Position numbers and translations under genes: made by a program
Shown here: positions 25,248 to 33,883 of the stretch, one piece after another
Layout of the letters: every line of letters begins with the position of its first letter
Position numbering within the stretch: position 1 is the stretch's first letter
Notes under the pieces: model-generated
Seen by the model: the letters and a program-made list of their open reading frames with translations, nothing else
What the model was told of the DNA's origin: nothing
Database searches by the model: none
Source: Oscillospiraceae bacterium
GTDB taxonomy: Bacteria; Bacillota; Clostridia; Oscillospirales; Ruminococcaceae
Direction of reading: 5' to 3'
NCBI GenBank assembly: GCA_022768245.1
Contig: JALEMR010000049.1
Location: forward strand, 1 to 34,050
Length of the DNA: 34,050 nucleotides

Positions 25248-26375
25248 ATGTCTCACGTAAAGTATAAAAAGCCCAAACGGAGCAGACCCGGAAGAAAGGT
25301 CTACAAGACCCGAAAGACCCCGTCCTCGAAAAGAAATACCGCAAATTCGGTCATCAAGGCAGTGCTGTGCATTATCGGACTTGCGCTGCTGGTATTTCTC
25401 GGCTACAGCATAGGCGCGCCTATCCATAAGTATTTATCCGAAAAGAAAGCAGGGGAGGAAAGCGGCGTTTCCTCCGATATGCAGGTCAGCGAAACAGCGC
25501 CCGCAGTGACCGAGCCCGAGCCTGCCGAAACCACTGCGGTGACTGAGGATATCCCCGAAGAGCCCGAACTTGATATCCCTGCGCTGTCCGAGATAAGGGC
25601 TGCATCGGTAAGCCTTGATGTCATGTCCGATATGGACGCTCTCGCAGACGAGCTTGCGGCTATCAAAAACGAGGGCTATAATGCCGCTGTGTTTACTCTT
25701 AAGGCTAAGGGCGGAGATATATACTTCAACATCAAATCTCCCTTTGCGTCCTTTGCGCAGGGCGACAATATCAGATCAAATCTCTTTGCGGACGAGCTTG
25801 CTTCCGCCGCAAGAGAGGCGGGGCTTTATCCGATCGCAAAGATAAATCTTCTCGAAGACAGCAATATCTACGGCGAAAACGGTTACGGCTCCTACAAGAC
25901 CGCAGACGGCGAAATATGGACCGACGAGGACGGCATCAGCTATCTGTCGCCCTACAACGAGGACACCATCGACTATATCGACGATATATCTTCCGAAGTC
26001 TCCGCAGGCGGCTTTGACTACATTATCATCAGCGGCGACCGTTTCCCCGAATTTGAGATATCCGACTATGACGACCTTGGCGAGGGACTTGCCTTCGGAG
26101 ACCGCTACAATGCCCTTGTCCGTGCGGCGAATATCGTGTACGACAATGCTGCGGAGCATGGCTGCGGCGTTATCCTGGAGGTCTCCGCAAAGGATATCGA
26201 AGAGCGGAATGCAGAGGTGCTTCACCCCGAAGCTCTTGACTTTGACAATCTGTCGGTATTGTACGACAGCGGAGACGATGCCGATGTTTCCGACGAGGTC
26301 GGTCTTATGAACGTTATATCCGCTTATTTGTCGGAAGCGCCCGAGGATTCCGATAACTACATAGTTTACAGATGA
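25248..26375 (+). CDS. Membrane-anchored putative glycoside hydrolase-like protein (DUF4015-like)
   Basis: I chose the ATG at 25248, 9 bases after AAGGAG; an upstream TTG at 25242 is less likely. The product is 375 residues: a very basic N-terminus (1-33), one signal-anchor helix (35-56), an acidic Thr/Glu/Pro-rich linker (about 65-112), then a domain with strands such as NAAVFTLKAKGGDIYF, GLYPIAKINLLED, YIIISGDRFPE and GVILEVSAKD. This order resembles the TIM-barrel DUF4015/GH-like family, with low similarity. It probably acts outside the membrane, perhaps on cell-wall or capsule glycan. It overlaps the next gene by 4 bases (ATGA). Confidence 0.65.
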   Translation: MSHVKYKKPKRSRPGRKVYKTRKTPSSKRNTANSVIKAVLCIIGLALLVFLGYSIGAPIHKYLSEKKAGEESGVSSDMQVSETAPAVTEPEPAETTAVTEDIPEEPELDIPALSEIRAASVSLDVMSDMDALADELAAIKNEGYNAAVFTLKAKGGDIYFNIKSPFASFAQGDNIRSNLFADELASAAREAGLYPIAKINLLEDSNIYGENGYGSYKTADGEIWTDEDGISYLSPYNEDTIDYIDDISSEVSAGGFDYIIISGDRFPEFEISDYDDLGEGLAFGDRYNALVRAANIVYDNAAEHGCGVILEVSAKDIEERNAEVLHPEALDFDNLSVLYDSGDDADVSDEVGLMNVISAYLSEAPEDSDNYIVYR

Positions 26376-26743
26376 AAAGACTGATAATTGCAGCAGCGCT
26401 GATGACGGCAGTCCTTACGGGCTGCGGCAGGGAAGAGCAGGAGAAGCAGACCATGCCCTCCCTCGAAACGATACCACCTCATTCCTCGACGAGCCCTACA
26501 TTTACGGGCTCCACCGCCGAGCGGTACACTGCGGAGACCACAAGGGCACCTATGACGGGAGCCACCGGAACGACCGTTTACGGCGCGGAAAATCTCTACG
26601 CCGATACTCCCGACAGAAACGGCGTATATGAGGATATCTCCGCCGATACGGCAGCGGACGCAGGCTCTCCCGAAAGAGTACAGCCCGATACCGCTGCGGG
26701 GACGGAGCGGTTTATCACCGAAACTGCCGATACGTACAGATAA
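26372..26743 (+). CDS. Small Thr-rich lipoprotein
   Basis: 123 residues. The N-terminus MKRLIIAAALMTAVLTGC is a lipoprotein signal peptide with an LTGC lipobox, so the mature protein would be anchored through Cys18. The rest is low complexity, rich in Thr, Ser, Pro, Ala and acidic residues, without a folded domain that I can recognise. It starts inside the stop codon of the upstream gene (ATGA), so the two are translationally coupled and may act together outside the membrane. Confidence 0.75.
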   Translation: MKRLIIAAALMTAVLTGCGREEQEKQTMPSLETIPPHSSTSPTFTGSTAERYTAETTRAPMTGATGTTVYGAENLYADTPDRNGVYEDISADTAADAGSPERVQPDTAAGTERFITETADTYR

Positions 26744-26767
26744 TTTACAAAAAGGAAATGAATTTAA

Positions 26768-27694
26768 ATGCCGATAAACATACCAAATAATCTGCCTGCC
26801 TTTGACGAGCTCACCAAGGAAAATATCTTCGTGATGACGGATTCCGTCGCCGAGAAGCAGGATATCCGTCCGCTGAATATCGCCATACTGAATCTCATGC
26901 CGAAAAAGATACAGACGGAAACGCAGATATTAAGACTGCTCAGCAACACGCCCCTCCAGGTGAATATCGAGCTTATCCAGACCGCTTCTCATGTGGCGAA
27001 GAACACATCGCAGGAGCATCTGACCAAGTTCTACCAGACCTTTGACGAGATTAAGGAGCAGTATTTCGACGGATTGATAATCACAGGCGCGCCAGTGGAG
27101 CAGCTGCCCTTTGAAGAGGTGGACTACTGGAACGAGCTCTGCACCATAATGGAATGGTCCAAATCCCACGTATTTTCGACGTTCCATATATGCTGGGGAG
27201 CGCAGGCGGGACTGTATTATCATTACGGCATACCGAAGCATCAGCTGTCCGAAAAGATGTTCGGCGTATTCCCGCACAAGATAGAGGTGCCCAATCATCC
27301 GCTGGTGAGGGGCTTTGACGAGACCTTTTTCGTCCCTCATTCAAGGCACACGGGCGTTGACCGTCTGGACGTGGAAAAGAATAACGATCTGCGTATCCTC
27401 ACATCGTCGCCAATTTCGGGAGTACATATCATCACCGATAAGTCAAACCGACAGTTTTTCATAACGGGTCATTCCGAATACGACCGCTTCACCCTTTCCG
27501 AGGAGTATTTCCGCGACAAGTCCAAGGGGCTGAATATCAGCGTGCCCTATAATTATTTCCCTTACAACGACCCCAGCCAGCCCCCCCATTTCAACTGGCG
27601 GTGTCATGCGAATCTGCTGTTCTCCAACTGGATAAACTACTGCGTTTATCAGGAAACGCCTTACGATATCACTTCTCTGGAGAGTATACAATAA
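26768..27694 (+). CDS. metAA: Homoserine O-acyltransferase, MetA family, predicted acetyl-CoA-specific
   Basis: 308 residues, full length. The nucleophile is Cys142 in [10 protein letters not shown], and TGHSEYDRF supplies the His235 and Glu237 of the catalytic set. Position 111 is Glu (TGAPVEQL). In studied MetA enzymes Glu111 (as in Bacillus cereus) goes with acetyl-CoA use and Gly111 (as in E. coli) with succinyl-CoA. The product is therefore probably O-acetyl-homoserine for methionine synthesis. It lies 24 bases after the lipoprotein gene with an AAAGGAAATG site and ends at a strong terminator, so it is probably the last gene of the Rnf-like transcript. No S-box was seen upstream. Confidence 0.93.
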   Translation: MPINIPNNLPAFDELTKENIFVMTDSVAEKQDIRPLNIAILNLMPKKIQTETQILRLLSNTPLQVNIELIQTASHVAKNTSQEHLTKFYQTFDEIKEQYFDGLIITGAPVEQLPFEEVDYWNELCTIMEWSKSHVFSTFHICWGAQAGLYYHYGIPKHQLSEKMFGVFPHKIEVPNHPLVRGFDETFFVPHSRHTGVDRLDVEKNNDLRILTSSPISGVHIITDKSNRQFFITGHSEYDRFTLSEEYFRDKSKGLNISVPYNYFPYNDPSQPPHFNWRCHANLLFSNWINYCVYQETPYDITSLESIQ

Positions 27695-27699
27695 AATGC

Positions 27700-27731
27700 G
27701 CCGAACCTTTTACAGGTTCGGCAATTTTTTT
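27700..27731 (+). terminator. Rho-independent terminator after metA
   Basis: Perfect 9-bp stem GCCGAACCT/AGGTTCGGC (27700-27708 and 27714-27722), 5-base loop, then seven T at 27725-27731. Confidence 0.9.
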
Positions 27732-27776
27732 GAAGAGCCTGTCACATTTCGGGCAGGTGATGCATTTATATAGTGA

Positions 27777-27805
27777 ACGTCAGATAAGCCGGCTGACTCT
27801 GACGT
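27777..27805 (+). repeat. Inverted repeat in the sigma factor leader
   Basis: ACGTCAG (27777-27783) and CTGACGT (27799-27805) are exact inverted repeats around a 15-base centre that has a second partner CTGAC. It ends 11 bases before the AAAGGGG ribosome site of the sigma gene. It may be an operator or an mRNA hairpin; no consensus sigma-A or clear ECF-type promoter was found in 27732-27829. Confidence 0.4.
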
Positions 27806-27829
27806 ACAAACAGGTAAAGGGGCAATGAA

Positions 27830-28321
27830 ATGATTCCCGATTTTGAAAGTGCCGTGGATACATACGGCGATATCGTATATAAGACCGCCTTTGTCCGATG
27901 CGGAAACGTTTCCGACGCCGAGGACGTCTTTCAGGAGACCTTCTTCAAGCTTTCCGTTCACAAAAAGGAATTTAAGGACGAGGAACATCTGAAAGCATGG
28001 CTTATCCGAGTGGCGATAAACGAATGCAAGATGATAAAGCGTTCGGCGGCGAACCGACTGCGGGAAGAACTCGACGATAACTCCGCCGATAACAGCGCGG
28101 ATTTTGCTTATGGAAATCCAGTGGCTGACGCAGTCATGTCTCTTCCAGAGAAGTATCGGCTTGCGGTCTTGTACTACTATTACTACGGCTTTTCCTGCGA
28201 TGAAGCCGCAAAGCTTATGAAAATAAGCGAGCCTGCGGTGAGGACCCGCCTGAAACGGGCAAGGGAAAAGCTCAAAGAGATTTTAAGGGAGGAATGGAAC
28301 GATGAAAAAGATATCCGATAA
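27830..28321 (+). CDS. ECF-family RNA polymerase sigma factor
   Basis: 163 residues. Region 2 spans about residues 8-70 (YKTAFVRCGNVSDAEDVFQETFFKL, then KAWLIRVAINECKM), and region 4 about residues 105-155 (SLPEKYRLAVLYYYYYGFSCDEAAKLMKISEPAVRTRLKRAREKL), containing the helix-turn-helix. Region 3 is absent, as in ECF sigma factors. AAAGGGG lies before the ATG. The last 20 bases overlap the next gene, which encodes a membrane protein of anti-sigma type; the two are very likely a regulatory pair. The signal and regulon are unknown. Confidence 0.92.
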   Translation: MIPDFESAVDTYGDIVYKTAFVRCGNVSDAEDVFQETFFKLSVHKKEFKDEEHLKAWLIRVAINECKMIKRSAANRLREELDDNSADNSADFAYGNPVADAVMSLPEKYRLAVLYYYYYGFSCDEAAKLMKISEPAVRTRLKRAREKLKEILREEWNDEKDIR

Positions 28322-29417
28322 TTCCGCGCTTATACAGGCTGCCTTTGAAGGCTTTTCGCCCTCCGCCGAGCTTACGGAAAGGGTCAAGGAAAAGCGCTTC
28401 GGACGGAGGAAGAAAAGTCACATAATAAAGCGTGCGGTTGTTATTCCGGTTGCGGCTTGCCTTGCGGTGCTGTTCACGGTCACTGCGGCGGCAGAGCTGT
28501 TCGGCTTTGACGAGATACTCGGAAGATATATCAGAATTGACGACAGCGAGCTGGCACAGTCGCTGATTGGGACTGTCAGCGATGTGAAGTACACTGTTTC
28601 CGATGATGACTATCAAATTGATGTCATGGGAGTCACGGGCAGCTATGATTCAATGTTTGCCGCGGTGAAGCTGTCCCGCAAGGACGGAACTCCGGTAACA
28701 GACCATTTTCTGAACGAATGTCCCGATGACCACAATATCAGCTGGCAGCGCGCCGGGTGGGATATCAAAGCATATAAAGGCGGCTTCGGCGGCGGAGGCG
28801 GTTCATACATCGACGAATACGGCGACATTATTTACACCATGGACATAAACGGAGATGACCTCACCGGCAGAAAAATTGAGATGACCTGTGACAGACTTGT
28901 ACTTCTCAGAGAAAGCTTTGAGCTTGAAAATGAAAATAATGTTTATTACGGACTTAATCACAAAAAATGGGGCTATTATAAGCAGGAGACAGATGAGCCT
29001 GTGGATTTTGACGACAGCTCTGTGCTCTGTCTGCCTATCGGGTGGAGCGTCAGCTTCAGGTATACGGCTTCGGATAATGCGCTTACAGTCAGATATGCGG
29101 ATATAAGCGCACAGGATAACAGTGAGTACGCCATTACAGAGATGAAAGCAACCGCTTCGGGAGTAAGAATGAGCTTTACAAGCGATCGGGATGATCTGCG
29201 ATCAGAATATGGAAAAAAAGCATATATGATAATGAACGACAATACGCATATCACATTATCCGCTTCAAGCGGCAGCAGCTCTTTTGACGGCGAATACTGG
29301 TATAACAGCATTGACTTTGAATACTCCGAGGAAGTGAACACAACTATCAAGAAATACATCGACATAACACAGGCTAAGGCAGTATACTTCGACGGAGTGA
29401 CATACGAATTAGGATAA
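28302..29417 (+). CDS. Probable membrane anti-sigma factor (DUF4179-like)
   Basis: 371 residues. A cytosolic N-terminal part of about 42 residues (basic near the membrane: GRRKKSHIIKR), one helix at about 43-64, then an extracellular domain of about 300 residues rich in beta-strand pattern with a glycine run near residue 160. It lacks the zinc-binding HxxxCxxC motif of classic anti-sigma domains. Assignment as anti-sigma rests on the 20-base overlap with the sigma gene and the topology, which match sigma/DUF4179 pairs of Firmicutes. A GGGAGGAA site inside the sigma gene serves the ATG at 28302. Confidence 0.78.
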   Translation: MKKISDNSALIQAAFEGFSPSAELTERVKEKRFGRRKKSHIIKRAVVIPVAACLAVLFTVTAAAELFGFDEILGRYIRIDDSELAQSLIGTVSDVKYTVSDDDYQIDVMGVTGSYDSMFAAVKLSRKDGTPVTDHFLNECPDDHNISWQRAGWDIKAYKGGFGGGGGSYIDEYGDIIYTMDINGDDLTGRKIEMTCDRLVLLRESFELENENNVYYGLNHKKWGYYKQETDEPVDFDDSSVLCLPIGWSVSFRYTASDNALTVRYADISAQDNSEYAITEMKATASGVRMSFTSDRDDLRSEYGKKAYMIMNDNTHITLSASSGSSSFDGEYWYNSIDFEYSEEVNTTIKKYIDITQAKAVYFDGVTYELG

Positions 29418-29423
29418 AATATA

Positions 29424-29469
29424 ACGGATAAGACGGGCGTTCACGCTTTGTCTTATCCGTGTTTTTGTT
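29424..29469. terminator. Terminator between convergent genes, probably bidirectional
   Basis: An 11-bp perfect stem ACGGATAAGAC/GTCTTATCCGT (29424-29434 and 29450-29460) with a 15-base loop that can pair further (GCG/CGC). On the plus strand it is followed by GTTTTTGTTT; on the minus strand by TATATTTTAT. It ends both the sigma/anti-sigma transcript and the degV transcript. Confidence 0.88.
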
Positions 29470-30336
29470 TTAGTCCTTGCCCTTGAAGGCTACCGCAACG
29501 GTTTTCGGTCCGCAGTTTGCGGCGATAACTCCGCCGATGTCAAAACTCATCTCGGGGGGATAGCCCAGACGCTTTGTCAGCTCCTTGGTTATCTCGTCGG
29601 TGTAGACGGGGTCGTAGCCCTCCATTACCACATAGGGCGAATCGGGGATTATCCTGTCGCAGACCATGTCCGCAAGCTTCGGAACAACTGCCTTGTCTCC
29701 GCGCACCTTTGCCTCTACGGTGGATACGCCCTGCTTTATGCAGATTATCGGCCGAAGTCCCAGCACTTCTCCAACAAAGCCTGCCGCAGAGCTTACCCGT
29801 CCCGATTTCTTCACAAACTCCAGCGAAAATGTGCCGAAATGCACCTCTGCCTTTGAGTACCATTCCGTCAGATAGCCCTCCACCTCGTCTGCGGAAGCGC
29901 CGTTCTCCGCCTTTATCGCCGCCTGTATCAGCGGATAGCCGATAGTGCCCGTGTAGTTGCCCGAATCCAGTATGCGTATGCTCATGGATCCCTTGGCATC
30001 GGGATTTTCCTCGTAAAACTGCTCTCTTGCCAGCTTTGCGGAATTGATAGTATTGGAGCCCTTGGAAGCAATGGCAGTGTATATCACATCGGAATAGCCC
30101 TCCTTCCGGTACTGCTCGTAGCACTCCTTGTACATCATCGGGGTAAGCTGTGAATGCTTCGGAAGGTCGGGGGAGCTCATTATCAGGTCATAATACTCCT
30201 TGATGTTCATATCACGGTCATAGAAGCTCTTCTCTCCCACGGTTATGGGGAAGCACAGCACCTTGATGTCATATTTCTTTTCGTCCTCCTTTGAGATGTC
30301 GCAGGCGGAATCCGCCATGAATTTGATCTTTGACAT
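29470..30336 (-). CDS. DegV-family fatty acid-binding protein
   Basis: 288 residues, the usual DegV length. The N-terminus has FMADSACDIS, a typical opening, SKGSNTINSA in the first domain, the LEFVKKSGRVSSAAGFVGEVLGLRPI core, and a C-terminal GGVIAANCGPKTVAVAF. DegV/FakB proteins bind a fatty acid and in characterised cases present it to a fatty-acid kinase (FakA); no kinase gene is seen here. AGGAGG precedes the ATG. It is the last gene of the minus-strand operon, 22 bases after trmL. Confidence 0.92.
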   Translation of the reverse strand: MSKIKFMADSACDISKEDEKKYDIKVLCFPITVGEKSFYDRDMNIKEYYDLIMSSPDLPKHSQLTPMMYKECYEQYRKEGYSDVIYTAIASKGSNTINSAKLAREQFYEENPDAKGSMSIRILDSGNYTGTIGYPLIQAAIKAENGASADEVEGYLTEWYSKAEVHFGTFSLEFVKKSGRVSSAAGFVGEVLGLRPIICIKQGVSTVEAKVRGDKAVVPKLADMVCDRIIPDSPYVVMEGYDPVYTDEITKELTKRLGYPPEMSFDIGGVIAANCGPKTVAVAFKGKD

Positions 30337-30358
30337 ATTGTTATCCTCCTATAAGAAT

Positions 30359-30853
30359 TTACCATACATATTTTGTAAGCTGTCCCTCGGTGGAAAGCTC
30401 GGGATAATCCCACTGCCGCAGCACCTCATATGTGCCTATGGCAACGGAGTTTGACAGATTAAGGCTCCGCAGTGCGGGGCGCATGGGTATCCTCACGCAG
30501 GTATCGGGATTTTTATACAGCAGCTCCTCGGGGAGTCCTGCGTCCTCACGTCCGAACACCAGATAGCACCCGTCGGGATATTCCACCTCGGAATGGACAT
30601 GGCGTCCCTTTGTTGTAAAGTAGAAATACTTTCCGCTTGTACGAGCGAAAAAATCGTCAAGCCCTTCATAATAGGTTATGTCCAGCTTATCCCAGTAGTC
30701 AAGTCCCGCCCGCTTTAAGTGCTTGTCGGTTATCTCAAAGCCGAAGGGTCTTACAAGATGAAGTCTTGCTCCCGTGACCGCGCAGGTGCGGGAGATATTT
30801 CCCGTGTTCTGCGGAATCTGCGGCTCCACAAGAACGATATTCAGTGTTTTCAT
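30359..30853 (-). CDS. trmL: tRNA (cytidine(34)-2'-O)-methyltransferase
   Basis: 164 residues, normal length for this SPOUT enzyme. It starts LNIVLVEPQIPQNTGNISRTC, has LVRPFGFEI, the LVFGREDAGLPEELL loop and the C-terminal MRPALRSLNLSNSVAIGTYEVLRQ knot for S-adenosylmethionine binding. It methylates the wobble ribose of tRNA-Leu isoacceptors in E. coli. It is 11 bases after the kinase gene in the same transcript. Confidence 0.95.
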   Translation of the reverse strand: MKTLNIVLVEPQIPQNTGNISRTCAVTGARLHLVRPFGFEITDKHLKRAGLDYWDKLDITYYEGLDDFFARTSGKYFYFTTKGRHVHSEVEYPDGCYLVFGREDAGLPEELLYKNPDTCVRIPMRPALRSLNLSNSVAIGTYEVLRQWDYPELSTEGQLTKYVW

Positions 30854-30864
30854 TAGTGTATCCT

Positions 30865-31722
30865 CTATAAAGTTTCATAGTCGCACAGCAGCGGATTTCC
30901 CATAAGATAATCCAGACAGCCTTCCAGCAGTATGCCCTCACGCGGGTCGGCACAGTAACCGTAGGTGGTCTTTATGGCAAGCTCCAGAAAGGACGACGCG
31001 CGGTTCATGGCAAGGGGAAGGCTGTCTCCGCGGAGTATGGAGCCTGTCAGCACCGAAGCGAAAACGTCTCCCGTTCCCGGGTAATTCACGTCTATCATAT
31101 GGAAGGGAACCTTCCAGAATTTGCTGTGCACGCTGTCATAGCCGATATTATAGGTCTTATCTCCCGAATATACGCTGGTGATTACAACGGTCCGGGGTCC
31201 CAGCTCGGACAGCCGCACAAGAAAGCTTTTCATCTGCTGTGAGGTCAGGTCGGGCTGATAGGGATTTTCTCCCAGAAGCATAGCCGCTTCGGTGACGTTC
31301 GGCGTGATGATATCCGCAATGCGCACAAGCTCCTTCATGCCGCTGCGCAGATCCTTTCCGCAGGTCTTGTAGGGCTTCCCGTGGTCTGCCATAACAGGGT
31401 CCACCACCTTAAGCGAGGACTTATATTCACGGAAAAATTCCAGACAGTGGTCTATCTGCGCCGTGGAAGCGAGAAAGCCGCTGTATACGCAGTCGAAATC
31501 AAAGCCCAGCCGCTTGTAATGGTCGAGAGCGGGGGAGATGTAATCGGTCAGGTCCTCCATGACCACATCGCCGAAGCCGCCCGTATGAGCCGAAAGTATC
31601 GCCGTGGGAATAGGACAGACCTGTATGCCCATGGCGGACAATGTCGGGAGTATCACCGTCAGCGAGCATCGTCCGATCCCCGACAGATCGTGTATCGCCG
31701 CTACCTTCATATTTCTGTTCAT
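30865..31722 (-). CDS. Pyridoxal/pyridoxamine kinase (PdxK/PdxY type)
   Basis: 285 residues of the ribokinase-like fold. HDLSGIGRCSLTVILP opens the protein, HTGGFGDV binds the substrate ring, VDPVMADHGKPY lies in the middle, and YPGTGDVFASVLTG near residue 220 holds the catalytic Asp in the GTGD anion hole. It phosphorylates vitamin B6 forms. The ATG at 31722 follows the ABC-F stop by 6 bases; GGAGG is 14 bases upstream, slightly far, so an in-frame ATG four codons downstream is an alternative start. Whether pyridoxal or pyridoxamine is preferred cannot be told. Confidence 0.9.
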   Translation of the reverse strand: MNRNMKVAAIHDLSGIGRCSLTVILPTLSAMGIQVCPIPTAILSAHTGGFGDVVMEDLTDYISPALDHYKRLGFDFDCVYSGFLASTAQIDHCLEFFREYKSSLKVVDPVMADHGKPYKTCGKDLRSGMKELVRIADIITPNVTEAAMLLGENPYQPDLTSQQMKSFLVRLSELGPRTVVITSVYSGDKTYNIGYDSVHSKFWKVPFHMIDVNYPGTGDVFASVLTGSILRGDSLPLAMNRASSFLELAIKTTYGYCADPREGILLEGCLDYLMGNPLLCDYETL

Positions 31723-31728
31723 TGATAG

Positions 31729-33690
31729 TTATTCTTCCTCCGAAAGCATGAGCCACTCGTCCGAATACTCGGCGGAAAGGCTTTTCAGCTGTTCAAACTC
31801 ATCGCATTTTTGGTGCATGAGCTGATAATCGGTGCAGACCTCCGGAGAAGCCATTTCCTGCTGAAGCGCAGCCATTTCCGCTTCAAGGCGGTCTATCTCG
31901 GCTTCAAGCTCCTTTATCCGCTGTCTGCGCTTTGCGTCCTTGGCGCGCTGCTCCTTGGAGCGGAACGCCTTTGCGCCACGTTCCTCGGCTTCCTGCTTTT
32001 CCTTCTGCATTTTCTCCTGCAAAGCAGCTTTTTCCGCTTCCTCTTTGCGCTTTGTCTTTATGTCCATGTACTCTTCAAAGCCGCACTCGAACATTTCCGC
32101 ACCGTCTTCGGTGATATCCATGATCCTCGTGGCAAGCTTATTCAGGATATAGCGGTCATGGGAAACGAATATGATAGTTCCGTCATAGCTGCAGAGGGCT
32201 TCCTCGAGGACCTCCTTGGTCGCCATATCAAGGTGGTTGGTAGGCTCGTCCAGAACGAGGACATTTCCCCGCTCAAGCATCATCACCGCAAAGCAGAGCT
32301 TGGCGCGCTCGCCGCCGCTTATGACGCCTACCTGCTTATAGACGTTTTCGCCCGTTATCCGCACAAGTCCCAGCAGTGAGCGCACCTGTCCGTCGGTCAT
32401 TGTGGGGCGGCGCTTGTGAATTTCTTCCATGACGGTGTTATTGAAATCGAGGATAGAGTTTTCCTGGTCGAAGTAGGAAAGCTTGATGTTTTTCGTCCAT
32501 TCGGTCTTTCCGTGAGTTATGGGCAGCTGCTTGCAGAGTATCTTTAAAAGCGTGGATTTTCCTATTCCGTTGGAGCCGATTATGCCCAGCTTATCACCGC
32601 GGCGCACATCGAAGGACAGGTGCTCTACGAGAGTTTTTCTGTCCGCTCCCTTGCCCACGGAAACGTCGATATCCTTTACGGACAGGATATCCAGCGGAGG
32701 GACGATATCGTACTCAAAGCGTATCTTCGCCTTTTTCTCGGGACCTGCAGGCTTTTCGATAAGCTCCATGGATTCAAGCTTTTTTATGCGGCTTTTCGCC
32801 ATTGAGGACGTGGTGGCACGGACCAGATTTCTTGCCACAAAATCCTCCAGCTTGGCTATCTCCTCCTGCTGAGCCTCGTATTCCTTCATCTGACGAACGG
32901 TATCGGCTTCCTTCTGCACGGTATACGCCGTATAGTTTCCCTTGTAGCGTTTGAGATGTCCGTGTTCTATCTCGCATATGGAAGTTGTCAGCTTATCGAG
33001 GAAATAGCGGTCATGGGAGACTATCAGCAGCGCGCCCTTGTAGCTCTGGAGATAATCCTCCAGCCAGACTATGGTGTTGAAATCAAGGTGATTGGTGGGC
33101 TCGTCCAGGATAAGCAGGGACGGATTTTCAAGGAGCAGCTTCGCCAGTGCAAGACGGGTCTTTTCGCCGCCGCTCAGTGACGATATTATCATATTGTCCC
33201 GCTCGGGAGGGAAGTCCATACCGTTTAAAACTGTGCGTATCTTAACGTTGATAAGATAGCCGTCCTGCGATTCAAAATATGCGGTCTGACGGTCGTACTC
33301 GGCGGATATCTCGGCAAAGCGCTTTTTATCGTCGTGGACTTCGGGCCGTGCCATTTCCTGTTCAAGCTGCCGCATTTTCTCCTGAACATCAAGGAGCGGA
33401 CGGAATACGGAGGTCATTTCCTCGATGATAGTGCTGTTGCGGTCAAGCCCCGTGTTCTGCTGCAGAAAGCCTACCGTTGCCTTTTTGGTTATCGCAAGCT
33501 GCGGCACATTCGGCTCGGGCTGGGACTCGTATTCCTCCAGCCCTGTGATAATGCGGAGCAGGGTGGATTTTCCGCAGCCGTTTACGCCGATAAGACCTAT
33601 TCTGTCGTTATCCTCGATAGTGAGGGCAACGTTGTCAAGTATGGTATTTCCGTTATATATTTTACTGATATTTTCCAGTGACAGTATCAT
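31729..33690 (-). CDS. ABC-F family ATPase (ribosome-associated type)
   Basis: 653 residues with two ABC domains and no membrane segment. Domain 1: Walker A GVNGCGKST (35-43), signature LSGGEKTR, Walker B LLILDEPTNHLD. Domain 2: Walker A GSNGIGKST near residue 375, signature ISGGERAK, Walker B VLVLDEPTNHLD. The interdomain linker is a charged helical hairpin, and the last 100 residues are a Lys/Glu/Ala coiled coil, as in Uup and YdiF. The family works on ribosomes; some members give antibiotic protection, but this one looks like a housekeeping type. GGAG precedes the ATG. It is the first gene of a four-gene operon. Confidence 0.95.
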   Translation of the reverse strand: MILSLENISKIYNGNTILDNVALTIEDNDRIGLIGVNGCGKSTLLRIITGLEEYESQPEPNVPQLAITKKATVGFLQQNTGLDRNSTIIEEMTSVFRPLLDVQEKMRQLEQEMARPEVHDDKKRFAEISAEYDRQTAYFESQDGYLINVKIRTVLNGMDFPPERDNMIISSLSGGEKTRLALAKLLLENPSLLILDEPTNHLDFNTIVWLEDYLQSYKGALLIVSHDRYFLDKLTTSICEIEHGHLKRYKGNYTAYTVQKEADTVRQMKEYEAQQEEIAKLEDFVARNLVRATTSSMAKSRIKKLESMELIEKPAGPEKKAKIRFEYDIVPPLDILSVKDIDVSVGKGADRKTLVEHLSFDVRRGDKLGIIGSNGIGKSTLLKILCKQLPITHGKTEWTKNIKLSYFDQENSILDFNNTVMEEIHKRRPTMTDGQVRSLLGLVRITGENVYKQVGVISGGERAKLCFAVMMLERGNVLVLDEPTNHLDMATKEVLEEALCSYDGTIIFVSHDRYILNKLATRIMDITEDGAEMFECGFEEYMDIKTKRKEEAEKAALQEKMQKEKQEAEERGAKAFRSKEQRAKDAKRRQRIKELEAEIDRLEAEMAALQQEMASPEVCTDYQLMHQKCDEFEQLKSLSAEYSDEWLMLSEEE

Positions 33691-33738
33691 TGTATAAACT
33701 CCATTCGGTTTTTCTCTGTAATATAATTCACCATGTTA

Positions 33739-33767
33739 ATTATAGCAGTTAATCCTTGTTTTGTCAA
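33739..33767 (-). promoter_or_regulatory. Consensus sigma-A promoter of the ABC-F/kinase/trmL/degV operon
   Basis: On the minus strand, TTGACA at 33767-33762, a 17-bp spacer, and TATAAT at 33744-33739, all perfect. The transcription start is near 33732, about 42 bases before the ATG. Its -35 is one arm of a perfect inverted repeat TTGTCAA-N4-TTGACAA (33761-33778). Confidence 0.85.
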
Positions 33768-33804
33768 GGAATTGACAATTTATCAATAATATGTTTATTA
33801 TAAT

Positions 33805-33833
33805 TTGACAATTTGATGTTAATTTGCTATAAT
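33805..33833 (+). promoter_or_regulatory. Consensus sigma-A promoter reading out of the right edge
   Basis: TTGACA at 33805-33810, a 17-bp spacer, TATAAT at 33828-33833 with extended -10 TGC. It is divergent from the ABC-F promoter. TTGACAATTT occurs twice (33772-33781 and 33805-33814). The gene it serves begins at or beyond the window edge. Confidence 0.82.
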
Positions 33834-33883
33834 GTAAGCAGATACACATTAAAAGAGGATGTATTGAAACGAGGAAAACAACT

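Noticed and set aside
29574-29945. Plus-strand ORF of 123 codons opposite degV
   Set aside because: Pro/Ser/Arg-rich composition typical of antisense frames; degV is clearly the real gene.
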